Shown here piece after piece: positions 25,925-36,688 of a stretch of DNA of 64,000 nucleotides. Numbering within the stretch: the stretch's first letter is position 1; every line of letters starts with the position of its first letter. A model generated the notes under the pieces. The model saw only the letters and a list, made by a program, of their open reading frames with translations, was not told where the DNA came from and searched no databases. Position numbers and translations under genes: made by a program. Source of the DNA: Peptococcaceae bacterium (GTDB lineage: Bacteria > Bacillota > Dehalobacteriia > UBA4068 > UBA4997); NCBI GenBank assembly GCA_022797295.1, contig JAAWKH010000005.1, forward strand, positions 1-64,000. The letters are read 5' to 3'.

Positions 25925-26920
25925 TTATAAGCAGGGTTTACGTCTTGTCACAGCCTCGGCGACTGCCTCAGCCAAAGGCAACATAAACTCTTCGTCAGTA
26001 TCCGGGTTCCAGTAAACTAAAATCACCTGATAATCTAAAGAGAAGAGCACCGCCTGCAACATTGCAACGCTGCCATCAGCCGCAGTTTGCGAGAGCAAAT
26101 TGCTGTTGTCCAACAGCTCCTTTTGCTGCTTCAACCAGTCCAAACGGATTTTGGAAAGCCCGGCCTCGTTCATATAAAACAGCAGCTTTATATTGTGCCG
26201 CTGAATTGGATAATGAAAACTACAATAAGGGCTGTTGGTTTCCAGCTCCTTTAGTTTAAACAGCATCCTAAAGCCCCTCAGCCCAGCCTCATTCACATTG
26301 ATGCAGGAAATTGTCTGCAATTTTTTGTCCGCATTAATGTCCAGACCATCCTGAAGCCGCTGGTCATCACCAGGCTTAATGCAATGATATTCCATCTGCT
26401 CCAGTGTGGCTTCATCCTCAATTTCCTGCCGCAGAACAGTAAATTCATAATCGCCAGGCACCAGCTCCAGGCCACGCTCCGCCGCCGCCAAAGCTCCGGC
26501 TTTATCACCAAAATGGCTACGCAGCTTGGCCACCTGCAACCAAACCCAAGGATAATCAGGTTCTGTTTTGGCGCCCTCCTCCGCATAACGCTGGGCATCC
26601 TCCAACCTGCCGCAGTACATCAAAGCCACTGAATAGCGATAATACCAAGTGGCGCAGCCTTGCGCGTTCACCTCAGAATCCGGCATCCACTGCGTTGTTA
26701 GATAATATAAATCATAGTCGTTAGCATTATTGTTGGCATAAGCATACCATAGAGCAATCTGCAAATCGGCTTTGGCCTCCGCCTCTGTAAAGCGGCCAGC
26801 CGCAATGCCCTCCTGCACAAAGTTGTCCAGCCAGGCCGCCATCTTGTAAAAATAGCCGCCGTCTTCATCTTCAAACGCTTCCAGCTCGGCAATATCAGCT
26901 GGACTTAATAATGATGTCAT
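25925..26920 (-). CDS. TPR-repeat protein of unknown function
   Basis: A 331-residue, strongly acidic soluble protein. Residues 90-165 form helical pairs with TPR-like spacing (YYRYSVALMYCGRLEDAQRY, then VWLQVAKLRSHFGDKAGALA), which suggests protein-protein binding. The N-terminal 90 residues and C-terminal 150 residues are not recognised. There is no signal peptide. It lies between gltX and the oxoacid oxidoreductase operon without tight coupling to either. Confidence 0.6.
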   Translation of the reverse strand: MTSLLSPADIAELEAFEDEDGGYFYKMAAWLDNFVQEGIAAGRFTEAEAKADLQIALWYAYANNNANDYDLYYLTTQWMPDSEVNAQGCATWYYRYSVALMYCGRLEDAQRYAEEGAKTEPDYPWVWLQVAKLRSHFGDKAGALAAAERGLELVPGDYEFTVLRQEIEDEATLEQMEYHCIKPGDDQRLQDGLDINADKKLQTISCINVNEAGLRGFRMLFKLKELETNSPYCSFHYPIQRHNIKLLFYMNEAGLSKIRLDWLKQQKELLDNSNLLSQTAADGSVAMLQAVLFSLDYQVILVYWNPDTDEEFMLPLAEAVAEAVTRRKPCL

Positions 26921-26951
26921 TTATTTACCTCATTTTCCTGTTTTATTAGAT

Positions 26952-26983
26952 AACCTCTCCAATCCGGTCAGGCTGGAGAGGTT
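26952..26983. terminator. Hairpin after the oxoacid oxidoreductase operon
   Basis: AACCTCTCC (26952-26960) pairs with GGAGAGGTT (26975-26983). It lies a few bases beyond the stop of the gamma-subunit gene, where a terminator is expected. The T-tract is on the plus-strand side, and the minus-strand side continues only as an A/T-rich stretch, so its strength for minus transcription is uncertain. Confidence 0.5.
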
Positions 26984-26988
26984 TTTTA

Positions 26989-27540
26989 TTATTTATTCGC
27001 CTGGCTCCGCGCCATCTGGAAACCCTCCTGATAGGCCTGCAAATTAAGCGGCAACAGCTTGGCCTTAAAATTGTTAGCCAGCGCCTTATGCACTGCCGCC
27101 TCTGAAACAATATCCGTCAGGCCCACCAACACACCCAAGGCCAACACATTAGCCGAAAGCTCATTGTGCAGCTTATCCCTGGCCACTTCCAGCATCGGCA
27201 GGCTGCATACCTTAACGGAATCCCCCTCCAAACCGGTGGGGCTGACAAAATCGCTGTCAATAATCAAAAGGCCGCCAGCGGCAATATCCCCAGCATATTT
27301 GTTATAGGCTTCCTGCGAAAGGCAAAGCAACACATCCGGCACCTTAACCTTGGGATAATGAATCGGCGTGTCCTTGATAACAACCTCGCCCTGGCTACTA
27401 CCGCCGCGAGATTCCGGCCCATAAACCTGACTTTGCGCCGCATAATAGCCCTGATAAAGCGCTGCTTCTGCCAGCAACACTGCGCAACGAATAATCCCCT
27501 GGCCGCCAGTGCCGGAAAATCTAACCTCAAATTTCATCAT
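26989..27540 (-). CDS. korC: 2-oxoacid:ferredoxin oxidoreductase, gamma subunit
   Basis: A 183-residue gamma subunit. The N-terminal RFSGTGGQGI motif and ESRGGSSQGEV are characteristic. The complex decarboxylates a 2-oxoacid to its acyl-CoA and reduces ferredoxin. The gene overlaps the end of the beta-subunit gene by 4 bases. The four-gene order (ferredoxin, alpha, beta, gamma) matches KorDABC (2-oxoglutarate) more than pyruvate enzymes, but the substrate is inference. Confidence 0.9.
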   Translation of the reverse strand: MMKFEVRFSGTGGQGIIRCAVLLAEAALYQGYYAAQSQVYGPESRGGSSQGEVVIKDTPIHYPKVKVPDVLLCLSQEAYNKYAGDIAAGGLLIIDSDFVSPTGLEGDSVKVCSLPMLEVARDKLHNELSANVLALGVLVGLTDIVSEAAVHKALANNFKAKLLPLNLQAYQEGFQMARSQANK

Positions 27541-28367
27541 TCTTCACCAGCCTTTTCCGCAACCCCATTTTCAGCCAAAAGCCGGGCCATTTGCTCGCCA
27601 TATTCCACAGCCTCAGTTTCAAAATGCTTGCCGATAATAATTTTATCCTGCAATTCTTCTTCTGACATTTTGGCTGCCTGCTGCACAGTAACTGTGTTAT
27701 CACGCAACCAGAGCAGCATTTCAGCAGGCTCTGGTATATTATTGTAACGGCCATAAGAAATTGGACAAGTGGCCACAGCCTCCACCACTGCAAAGCCCTT
27801 GTGTCGGCTGGCCTCCACCAACAGATTGGTCAGCTGCGCCGCGTGGAAAACATCACCGCGAGCCACATAAGTTGCCCCAGCGCCACGAGCCAGCTCCACC
27901 AGATTAAAAGCGCGGTCAATACTGCCATAAGGCGCTGTGGTGGCGTGTTTGCCAGTGGGCGTCAGCGGTGAAAACTGGCCGCCCGTCATACCATAAATGC
28001 TATTGTTAATGATAATTGCCGTCATATCAATGTTGCGGCGGCAGGCATGAATAAAATGGTTGCCGCCAATGGCCGCCGCATCACCATCGCCCATCACCAC
28101 AAAGGTTTTCAGGCGCGGTTCGCAAACCTTAGCGCCGGTGGCAAAGGCCAAAGCTCGGCCATGCGCCGTGTGGATAGTGTTCAAATCCATATATCCGCTC
28201 ATTCTGGACGAACAGCCAATGCCAGAAACCAGCAACACATCATCCTGAGGATAACCCAGCTTGTCCAAAGCCCTAGCCAAAGCAGACATCACAATGCCAT
28301 TGCCGCAGCCGGGACACCAGATGTGCGGCAAATTATCCCGAAAGTATTTCTCATATACAGCTTCCAT
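27537..28367 (-). CDS. korB: 2-oxoacid:ferredoxin oxidoreductase, beta subunit
   Basis: A 276-residue TPP-binding subunit. The CPGCGNG motif near the start (an iron-sulfur/TPP-side cysteine pair), GDGDAAAIGGNHFIHACRRN (Mg-TPP motif) and NNSIYGMTGGQFSP are all visible. It begins on the base where the alpha-subunit gene ends. Length fits KorB. Confidence 0.92.
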   Translation of the reverse strand: MEAVYEKYFRDNLPHIWCPGCGNGIVMSALARALDKLGYPQDDVLLVSGIGCSSRMSGYMDLNTIHTAHGRALAFATGAKVCEPRLKTFVVMGDGDAAAIGGNHFIHACRRNIDMTAIIINNSIYGMTGGQFSPLTPTGKHATTAPYGSIDRAFNLVELARGAGATYVARGDVFHAAQLTNLLVEASRHKGFAVVEAVATCPISYGRYNNIPEPAEMLLWLRDNTVTVQQAAKMSEEELQDKIIIGKHFETEAVEYGEQMARLLAENGVAEKAGEE

Positions 28368-29551
28368 CAGCAGGCACCTCCCATCACTTCAGCCAGTTTG
28401 GATTCCACAGCCTGCTTAATGGTGGCTGGGGTTATCAGGCGGCCGTTCACCTGATTTACGGAAAGGAACGGAATGCCGCGCAGGGCCGCTTTAGCCTCAA
28501 CTGCCAGCTGACCCATATTCATTTCCGGCATCACCACCAGCTTTTTGTTTCCGCAAATTTCCCGAATTTGCGCCGCCGGGAACGGCCAGATGGTTTTCAA
28601 ACGCAACAAGCCAACTTTTAAGCCCTGCTGCCGCAGCTCTTCCAACGCCTCTTGAGCGGAGCGAGCCACCGCGCCATAAGCAATGATTACACAATCCGCA
28701 TCGGCGCATTCCAGCTGTTCAATTTCTGCAATTTCGTCAACATGATCCTCAATTTTGTGACACAGACGATTAATAAAGGTTTCTACCTGCGTCGCATCTG
28801 AGGTGTAAAAACCAGCCTCATTGTGCGTTAAACCAGTAAAATGATAGCGTTCTCCCTGTCCCAAAGGCACAAACGGCGGCACGCCGCTTGCTGTGTTGGC
28901 AAAAGGCAGATACTTTTCACCTTGTTCTGTATTTTTACCGGCCCGGTCAATAATTTCCGGCTCCGGATCCTGAGAAATGTCAAACCCCTCCCGCAGATGA
29001 CCAATTTTTTCATCCAACAGCACAATCACCGGCGTGCGATACTTTTCCGCCAGATTGAAAGCCCGAATGGTGGTATAATAAGCTTCCTGCACTGAGGATG
29101 GAGATAGCGCAATAATCGAATGGTCGCCGTGCGTACCCCAACGCGCCTGCATAATATCGCCTGATTGAGGCATAGTGGGCAGGCCGGTGCTTGGCCCAAA
29201 GCGCATTACATTGATAATCACCAACGGCACCTCAGCCACAGCGGCATAGCCAACCAATTCCTGCATAAGCGAAAAGCCTGGGCCGGAAGTGGCCGTGAAA
29301 GCCTTGTGCCCCACCATAGAAGCGCCAATCATCGCGCCGATGGAAGCAATCTCATCCTCCATTTGCATAAAATAACGCCCCAGCTTGGGAAACTCCCTGG
29401 CTATGTACTCGGCAATTTCTGTACTGGGCGTAATAGGATAACCGCCAAAAAAGGAAGCCCCAGCCTTGATGGCGCCCAAAGCGCAGGCCTCGTTGCCCTG
29501 CATCAGCACCACGTTTTCCCGCAGGGCGGTTTGGTTTTTAAGCTCAGTCAT
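28367..29551 (-). CDS. korA: 2-oxoacid:ferredoxin oxidoreductase, alpha subunit
   Basis: A 394-residue alpha subunit. N-terminal GNEACALGAIKAGASFFGGY and PITPSTEIAEY are the substrate/TPP domain motifs, and EDEIASIGAMIGASM and TATSGPGFSLM follow. Unlike one-chain pyruvate:ferredoxin oxidoreductases, the ferredoxin and gamma domains are separate genes. It overlaps the ferredoxin gene by 8 bases. Confidence 0.93.
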   Translation of the reverse strand: MTELKNQTALRENVVLMQGNEACALGAIKAGASFFGGYPITPSTEIAEYIAREFPKLGRYFMQMEDEIASIGAMIGASMVGHKAFTATSGPGFSLMQELVGYAAVAEVPLVIINVMRFGPSTGLPTMPQSGDIMQARWGTHGDHSIIALSPSSVQEAYYTTIRAFNLAEKYRTPVIVLLDEKIGHLREGFDISQDPEPEIIDRAGKNTEQGEKYLPFANTASGVPPFVPLGQGERYHFTGLTHNEAGFYTSDATQVETFINRLCHKIEDHVDEIAEIEQLECADADCVIIAYGAVARSAQEALEELRQQGLKVGLLRLKTIWPFPAAQIREICGNKKLVVMPEMNMGQLAVEAKAALRGIPFLSVNQVNGRLITPATIKQAVESKLAEVMGGAC

Positions 29552-29753
29552 CAGCCGGCACCTCCTTTATCTCAAAACAAAAATCCGGGCAGTGCAAGGA
29601 ACAGCTTTGGCAACCAATGCAAGCCTCCACATTTGCCACCTCAGCCTTGCCGTCCGGCCGGATTTTCAAAACATCCTTGGGGCACAGTGCGGCACAAATG
29701 CCGCAGGCCTTACAGGTTTTGGCATTAAGAACAACTTGAAATTTTTTCCCCAA
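29544..29753 (-). CDS. korD: 4Fe-4S ferredoxin subunit of the oxoacid oxidoreductase
   Basis: A 69-residue polyferredoxin with two clusters: CKACGICAALCPKD and CIGCQSCSLHCPD. As first gene of the operon it is the delta subunit passing electrons from the TPP site to free ferredoxin. A promoter lies about 90 bases upstream, with a directly repeated 18-20-base leader element between them. Confidence 0.92.
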   Translation of the reverse strand: MGKKFQVVLNAKTCKACGICAALCPKDVLKIRPDGKAEVANVEACIGCQSCSLHCPDFCFEIKEVPADD

Positions 29754-29761
29754 AACTCCTC

Positions 29762-29802
29762 AACCCCTTTTCTGATAATATGAACCCCTTTTTTATGATA
29801 AT
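29762..29802 (-). repeat. Two direct repeats in the korDABC leader
   Basis: On the minus strand ATTATCATAAAAAAGGGGTT (29802-29783) and ATTATCAGAAAAGGGGTT (29779-29762) are near-identical and separated by 3 bases. They lie between the promoter and the ferredoxin gene. They could be a regulator-binding pair or an RNA element; no known motif is recognised. Confidence 0.5.
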
Positions 29803-29844
29803 TTCCAAACGATGTATTTTACACCTGATTTTATCATGTTTAAT

Positions 29845-29873
29845 ATTATAGCACAAATACTATATCAATGCAA
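29845..29873 (-). promoter_or_regulatory. Promoter of the korDABC operon
   Basis: TTGCAT (29873-29868), 17-base spacer, TATAAT (29850-29845) on the minus strand. The -35 ends 3 bases from the stop of the YdeI gene upstream. Confidence 0.75.
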
Positions 29874-29876
29874 CAA

Positions 29877-30437
29877 TTACATTGGTTTCAAGTTTTGATT
29901 AAGCCTGTCCACCATCCAGGCCATTCGTTTTTCCCGCCCGGCATCGGTTTTGGCAGCAAAATAGGCTTTGGTGTAAGTCTTTTTTACCGACAGCGGCATT
30001 GCCTGAAAATTCGTAAAAGCTGGCTCATATGTCTCCAGCAGTTTGGCAACGCAAGCAATTTGTTCATCGCTAATTGGCGCGGCTTTAGGCGCGTCCCATT
30101 GACCGTTTTGTTTGGCCTCTTCAATTTTCTTCCTGCCAAAATCGGTCATCAGCCCTCTTTCCTCCAGGCTTTTAACCAACGCCTTGTTCTTTTCCGACCA
30201 CTTGCTTTTTTCCCTACGCCTGGCAAAATATTTCCTGTAAGTTTTATCGTCAATGCTTTGCATTTGACCGTCAATCCAACCAAAGCAAAGCGCTTCCTCA
30301 AGAGCTTCGGCGGCTTTAATCGTTTGGGGCCCGCCGGCCTTGCCAAACAGCAGCCAAACGCCGTCGCTGGCCAAACAATGCTCCGCCAGCCATTTTCTAA
30401 ATTCTTCTCTGTTGGCAAATTCCATTACGTCACTCAT
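29877..30437 (-). CDS. YdeI/OmpD-associated family protein
   Basis: A 186-residue cytoplasmic protein of the YdeI/OmdA family. The motif EALEEALCFGWIDGQMQSID followed by YFARRREKSKWSEKNK is characteristic, and the C-terminal LPLSVKK-type segment is also present. Members are linked to bacteriocin or peptide resistance in a few species, but their activity is unknown. ATG 30437 is a better start than the GTG at 30446. It closely follows ligA. Confidence 0.8.
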   Translation of the reverse strand: MSDVMEFANREEFRKWLAEHCLASDGVWLLFGKAGGPQTIKAAEALEEALCFGWIDGQMQSIDDKTYRKYFARRREKSKWSEKNKALVKSLEERGLMTDFGRKKIEEAKQNGQWDAPKAAPISDEQIACVAKLLETYEPAFTNFQAMPLSVKKTYTKAYFAAKTDAGREKRMAWMVDRLNQNLKPM

Positions 30438-30454
30438 TACACCCACCGCCTTTG

Positions 30455-32554
<2,100 letters not shown>

Positions 32555-32905
32555 TTATTTGAGCCTTTCCGCCCATTGCTCCGGCTTAAAACCCACCAAA
32601 ACAACGTCGTCCAGCACCAGCAAGGGTCTCTTCACCAGCATACCATCACTAGCCAAAAGCTCCAGTTGCTCCTGCTCGCTCAACTGCGGCAGCTTATCCT
32701 TGAGCTGCATTTGTTTGTAAAGCACGCCGCTGGTGTTGAAAAACTTTTTCAGTGGCAAACCGCTCAACTGATACAAATCCTTCAACTCGGCCAGCGTTGG
32801 GTTAGCTTCCTTAATATGGCGGTCAGTATATTCCAAACCGTGCTCATCTAACCAAGTTTTAGCTCTTTTACAGGTTGTGCACTTAGGATATTCAATAAAA
32901 AGCAT
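32555..32905 (-). CDS. Arsenate reductase/Spx-family protein
   Basis: A 116-residue thioredoxin-fold protein of the ArsC/Spx/MgsR family. The CTTC motif in EYPKCTTCKRAKTWL and the C-terminal RPLLVLDDVVLVGF segment fit. Members with CxxC act as redox-sensitive RNA polymerase-binding regulators or as thiol reductases; this one cannot be placed further. ATG 32905 has GGTAGGA 6 bases upstream; the earlier ATG 32923 lacks a site. Confidence 0.8.
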   Translation of the reverse strand: MLFIEYPKCTTCKRAKTWLDEHGLEYTDRHIKEANPTLAELKDLYQLSGLPLKKFFNTSGVLYKQMQLKDKLPQLSEQEQLELLASDGMLVKRPLLVLDDVVLVGFKPEQWAERLK

Positions 32906-32954
32906 TTTAATCCTACCTTTCATATTTAATTTTTTAACACATATATATTATAAG

Positions 32955-33650
32955 TTATTTTTCAGCCGCCGCAAATTTAGCCTTGAGCATATTAACCAAG
33001 CTTTGTTTAGTGTTTTCGATATGATGAGCGGCAGCGTCAGCAGCAGCGTCGCTATCTCGGCGTTTCAGAGCTTCAATTAAAGTCTGATGTTCATTTAGAG
33101 AATTTTGACGCACCTCCACATTGGCCAACGAGATAATTCGATAGCGGGAAAGCTGCTCCATAATATTGCTCATCATTGAAATTAAACGTTCATTACGGCT
33201 AAATGTGTAAAGCAGCTCATGAAAGCGAGCGTCCAAATTAACCCAGTTATCCACATCGCCCTCCTGCCAAGTTTGCTGCATTTTGCCAGCCAGCTCATCC
33301 AGCTGTTCGTAATCTGCCGCCTCCATACGCTGAGCCGCCAACCTCACCGCCAGAGTTTCCAGTGCGGTGCGTATTTCATAAACAGATTCCACATCATCAA
33401 TGGAAAGCCCAGCCACATATGCCCCCTTGCGCGGCACCATCACCACGAAGCCCTCCAACTCCAGCCGACGGATGGCCTCCCGCACCGGCGTGCGGCTAAC
33501 CCCCATTTCGTCAGCCAGCTGCACCTCCAACAAACGCTCGCCCGGCGAAAGTTGCCCCTGCATAATCGCGTTCATCAAAACATCAAAAACCATATCGCGC
33601 AAAGGCTGATAGCCCTCCAAACGTATTGGTGATAATTTTTCTCTGGACAT
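32955..33650 (-). CDS. GntR-family transcriptional regulator, FCD subgroup
   Basis: A 231-residue regulator. The N-terminal winged helix (LLEVQLADEMGVSRTPVREA) is followed by an all-helical FCD domain, with Asp/His residues for metal or ligand binding (VYEIRTALE, ARFHELLYTFSRN, HIENTKQSLV). FCD regulators usually sense organic acids. It sits 42 bases after ispE, an arrangement seen in Clostridia, but no target operon is obvious. The GTATAC palindrome at the left edge of the window is of the class such proteins bind. Confidence 0.88.
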   Translation of the reverse strand: MSREKLSPIRLEGYQPLRDMVFDVLMNAIMQGQLSPGERLLEVQLADEMGVSRTPVREAIRRLELEGFVVMVPRKGAYVAGLSIDDVESVYEIRTALETLAVRLAAQRMEAADYEQLDELAGKMQQTWQEGDVDNWVNLDARFHELLYTFSRNERLISMMSNIMEQLSRYRIISLANVEVRQNSLNEHQTLIEALKRRDSDAAADAAAHHIENTKQSLVNMLKAKFAAAEK

Positions 33651-33692
33651 AATCGTCCCTCCCTTAAAGCTTCAAAATCTAAACGGGATTCT

Positions 33693-34553
33693 TTAATTTT
33701 GCGCAGACGGATTACGTGTGGTTACAGCCTGCACAAAAGGATACTTACCATACAAAGCCTCAGCGGCAATAGCCGCCCTTTTTTTATCCGCCGCAATACC
33801 AAGCACAGTGGCGCCGCTGCCGCACAGCAAAGCCGCCAAACCCAACGCCTGTAATTCTGCTTTAATAGCCGCCAACTGCGGAAACAACTGAAAGGCCGGC
33901 GCTTCCAATGCGTTATAAAGGCTGGCCCTAATCGCCGCAGGGCTGCCCTGCTGCAAGGCCTGAAGCATAGCCTCTGCGGCACCAGCCTCAACATTGACTG
34001 ATTGCCTGTCATATTGCTGATACACAGCCGCCGTATCCACTGCAAAGCCAGGATTTACCAACACCAGGCGCAGCTCTGGGCAAGGCGGCAACTGGCGCAA
34101 CTGCTCGCCAATGCCGGAAGCCAAAGCCGTACCGCCAGCCAAACAAAACGGCACATCCGCCCCCAAGCGCACAGCCAACGCCAACAACTGTTCGGCTGAA
34201 AGTTTAAGCTCAAACAGCTCATTGACAGCCAACAGAACTTGAGCCGCATTGCTGGAACCGCCAGCCAAACCGCCCCCCAAAGGAATTTGCTTGCGCAGGT
34301 TAATTTTCAGCCCGGCATCCAGCGCAAACTCCTGCTGCATCAAAGCCCAAGCCCGCCAGGCCAAATTATCCTCCGCACAGGATAGACCTGGCAAATCGCA
34401 GCTGAGGGAGGTTTGAGCCGCCAGCTCAACCTCAACAACATCGCAAAGTGAAAGCGTTTGCATCACACTTTCCAGCAGATGATAGCCATCCGGCCGCCGG
34501 CCCAGCACCGCCAAAGTTAGATTAATTTTTGCTGCCGCAATTCCCTGATACAT
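33693..34553 (-). CDS. ispE: 4-(cytidine 5'-diphospho)-2-C-methyl-D-erythritol kinase
   Basis: A GHMP kinase of about 286 residues in the non-mevalonate isoprenoid pathway. AAAKINLTLAVLGRRPDGYH is the family N-terminus, and the ATP loop is PLGGGLAGGSSNAAQVL. The frame is open upstream, but ATG 34553 has AAGGGGGAG 7 bases ahead and gives the standard N-terminus. The promoter is at 34610-34638. Confidence 0.95.
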   Translation of the reverse strand: MYQGIAAAKINLTLAVLGRRPDGYHLLESVMQTLSLCDVVEVELAAQTSLSCDLPGLSCAEDNLAWRAWALMQQEFALDAGLKINLRKQIPLGGGLAGGSSNAAQVLLAVNELFELKLSAEQLLALAVRLGADVPFCLAGGTALASGIGEQLRQLPPCPELRLVLVNPGFAVDTAAVYQQYDRQSVNVEAGAAEAMLQALQQGSPAAIRASLYNALEAPAFQLFPQLAAIKAELQALGLAALLCGSGATVLGIAADKKRAAIAAEALYGKYPFVQAVTTRNPSAQN

Positions 34554-34609
34554 TGCCCATCTCCCCCTTACTACCCAAATTGCCAAGTACACAAAACGCT
34601 TCTTTGCAT

Positions 34610-34638
34610 ATTGTATAACAAAAAATGCGGTTTGACAA
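34610..34638 (-). promoter_or_regulatory. Promoter of ispE
   Basis: TTGTCA (34638-34633), 17 bases, TACAAT (34615-34610) on the minus strand, divergent from the fapA promoter. Confidence 0.65.
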
Positions 34639-34737
34639 GACGTATTCCGCTTTTTTACTGAAAAAAATGAAAAAAATACAAAACTTCCCTAACCTATCCA
34701 TTTCAACCGAAAAAAAATTAAAAAAGCAACTTATCTC

Positions 34738-34766
34738 TTGTCAAATTTACAGTGAACGTGTATAAT
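34738..34766 (+). promoter_or_regulatory. Promoter of the FapA-CheY pair
   Basis: TTGTCA (34738-34743), 17 bases, TATAAT (34761-34766), about 60 bases before the fapA start. The ATG at 34827 has GGAGGTG 9 bases upstream. The stretch between the divergent promoters holds no gene. Confidence 0.75.
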
Positions 34767-34826
34767 ATTATTTAGATGAGAAAAGTTAGAGGAGATGAAC
34801 CATACAAAACTTGGAGGTGTTGAATT

Positions 34827-36629
34827 ATGACGAAAAAAGATTCGTTTATAACTCGCCTGGGAACAACATTAAAAAACACTTCCCTAAAGCTGTTTAAAAA
34901 CACTAGCTCCAACCCAGCTCAACCGGAAGCTTCCACAGAAGAGCAAGGCACATCAACGCCTGTTTTTGGCCAAATGCCTGACGAGCTAACCGCCGAATCA
35001 GACAAGCAGGAAGAAAACCAACCCTCTCTGATGCAGCCTGAAATTTATCCGGACGAGCTACAGCTGCCGGATGATAACAGCCTAACCCAGTTGTGGACTT
35101 TATGGGTTGAACAAACCGGCCGGCATATCCAACCGTTTTTACGGATGATGAATCATCCAGATAAGCCAGAAGCTTTGACTGAAGACCAAATTCAAAAGGA
35201 GCTTAATCGCTTAAAAGTAACGGTTACTTCCACTGCCAACAAACGCTTGAAAAGCGCTTTGCCCAAAAATGAAGAGGAAGAACTCCCAGATTTGGACGCC
35301 CAAATTGTTACTTTTCTAACCGGTGGCCAAATGTCTGCCTGGCTATTGATTTATCCACCAGTTGGCCAAGGCAAGGAAGTTGACGAGGAAATGCTGAAGC
35401 AAGCCTTAAAGGAAAAAGGAATCTGCTATGGCCTAGATGAAGAGCTGCTGGCGGCTATACCCAAAGAAGAAGGGCGTTACTTCCATTTATACCTTATAGC
35501 TCAAGGCGTGCCTCCGGTGCGTGGTCAGGACGGCTACGTGGTGGATTTGTTTCCGCGCACTATCACCCACGAATTTACGGTAGATGAATTTGACCGCGTG
35601 GATTATATGTCGCTAAACTTCATCCGCAATGTGAGCAAGGGAGAACCAATTTGCCGTATTTTTGCTCCCACAGACGGAGTACCCGGCCGCACCGTACTGG
35701 ATCGCGAACTAACCGCAGTGGACGGTAAAAAAGCCTCTGCACCTGTTGGCCGCAACACGGAACTTTCCGAGGATGGCAGCGAGCTTTTGGCTTCTATGAC
35801 CGGGCACGTTGAGTTCAGTGGCCGTAGTTTTCAAGTTAAACCAGTGCTGGAAATTGCCGGCAATGTTGATTACTCCACCGGCAACATCAACTTTTTAGGA
35901 GATGTACATATCCACGGCGACGTTTGCAACGGCTTCACTGTTCGCGCCGTGGGCAGTATCACTGTGGACGGTGTGGTAGAATCCTGCACGATTGAAGCTG
36001 GCGGCGACTTGATTATGGTAAAAGGCGCTTTGGGCAACAATCAGGCTGTCATTCGCTCGCACCGCGGTATTTACACCAAATACCTGGAAAATGCTAGCGT
36101 TTGCGCTCATGAAAATTTGCAAGCTGATTGTATTATGAACTGCGACGTTTACAGCGACGCCACAGTTCAGGTACGCACCGGCCAAGGAATTATTATTGGC
36201 GGCAACATACATGCAGCTAAGGAAGTAAACGCCACAACAGTTGGTGCAAAATCTGAAATTCCCACCAATATTATTTTGGGCGGCCTGCCCTGTGATAATT
36301 TTGAAAAGGAAATGCTGGAACATGAGCTTGCCAAGCTACAAGCTGATTATGATAAATATGAAAAACAGCCAAACAGCCCAACTAAGCTCAGTATGATGTC
36401 TAAATTGCGAATGAAAATCGCAGTAAACAAAAGCAAGCTGACGCAAATTAATGAAAATTGGGAAAAATTTCAGGCCGAAAACGCCCAAGAACAAGACAAA
36501 CGGCGGCTTATATGCAGCGTTGCCCATCCAGGCACACAGGTTACCATTGGCGGCGTTACTAAAAAGCTAACAAATGAAACCCATATGTGCCATGCTCGTT
36601 TAATTGGCAACGAAATCTGTCTTATGTAA
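34827..36629 (+). CDS. fapA: FapA/DUF342 family polymer-forming protein
   Basis: A 600-residue protein. The first 90 residues are low-complexity and polar. The FapA N-terminal domain follows (residues 150-300), then a right-handed beta-helix built of short repeats rich in Gly, Val and Ile (about 310-480), and a C-terminal coiled coil (EKEMLEHELAKLQADYDKYE) with a terminal beta domain. In Vibrio, FapA is linked to flagellar placement, and in Firmicutes DUF342 proteins are widespread with unknown function. No flagellar genes are nearby. It is followed on the same strand by a receiver-domain protein. Confidence 0.87.
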   Translation: MTKKDSFITRLGTTLKNTSLKLFKNTSSNPAQPEASTEEQGTSTPVFGQMPDELTAESDKQEENQPSLMQPEIYPDELQLPDDNSLTQLWTLWVEQTGRHIQPFLRMMNHPDKPEALTEDQIQKELNRLKVTVTSTANKRLKSALPKNEEEELPDLDAQIVTFLTGGQMSAWLLIYPPVGQGKEVDEEMLKQALKEKGICYGLDEELLAAIPKEEGRYFHLYLIAQGVPPVRGQDGYVVDLFPRTITHEFTVDEFDRVDYMSLNFIRNVSKGEPICRIFAPTDGVPGRTVLDRELTAVDGKKASAPVGRNTELSEDGSELLASMTGHVEFSGRSFQVKPVLEIAGNVDYSTGNINFLGDVHIHGDVCNGFTVRAVGSITVDGVVESCTIEAGGDLIMVKGALGNNQAVIRSHRGIYTKYLENASVCAHENLQADCIMNCDVYSDATVQVRTGQGIIIGGNIHAAKEVNATTVGAKSEIPTNIILGGLPCDNFEKEMLEHELAKLQADYDKYEKQPNSPTKLSMMSKLRMKIAVNKSKLTQINENWEKFQAENAQEQDKRRLICSVAHPGTQVTIGGVTKKLTNETHMCHARLIGNEICLM

Positions 36630-36688
36630 AAATTAACTTTGGCAGCGTAAAGCTGCAAATATTTCAACAAAAAGAAGTGAATGTAAAA

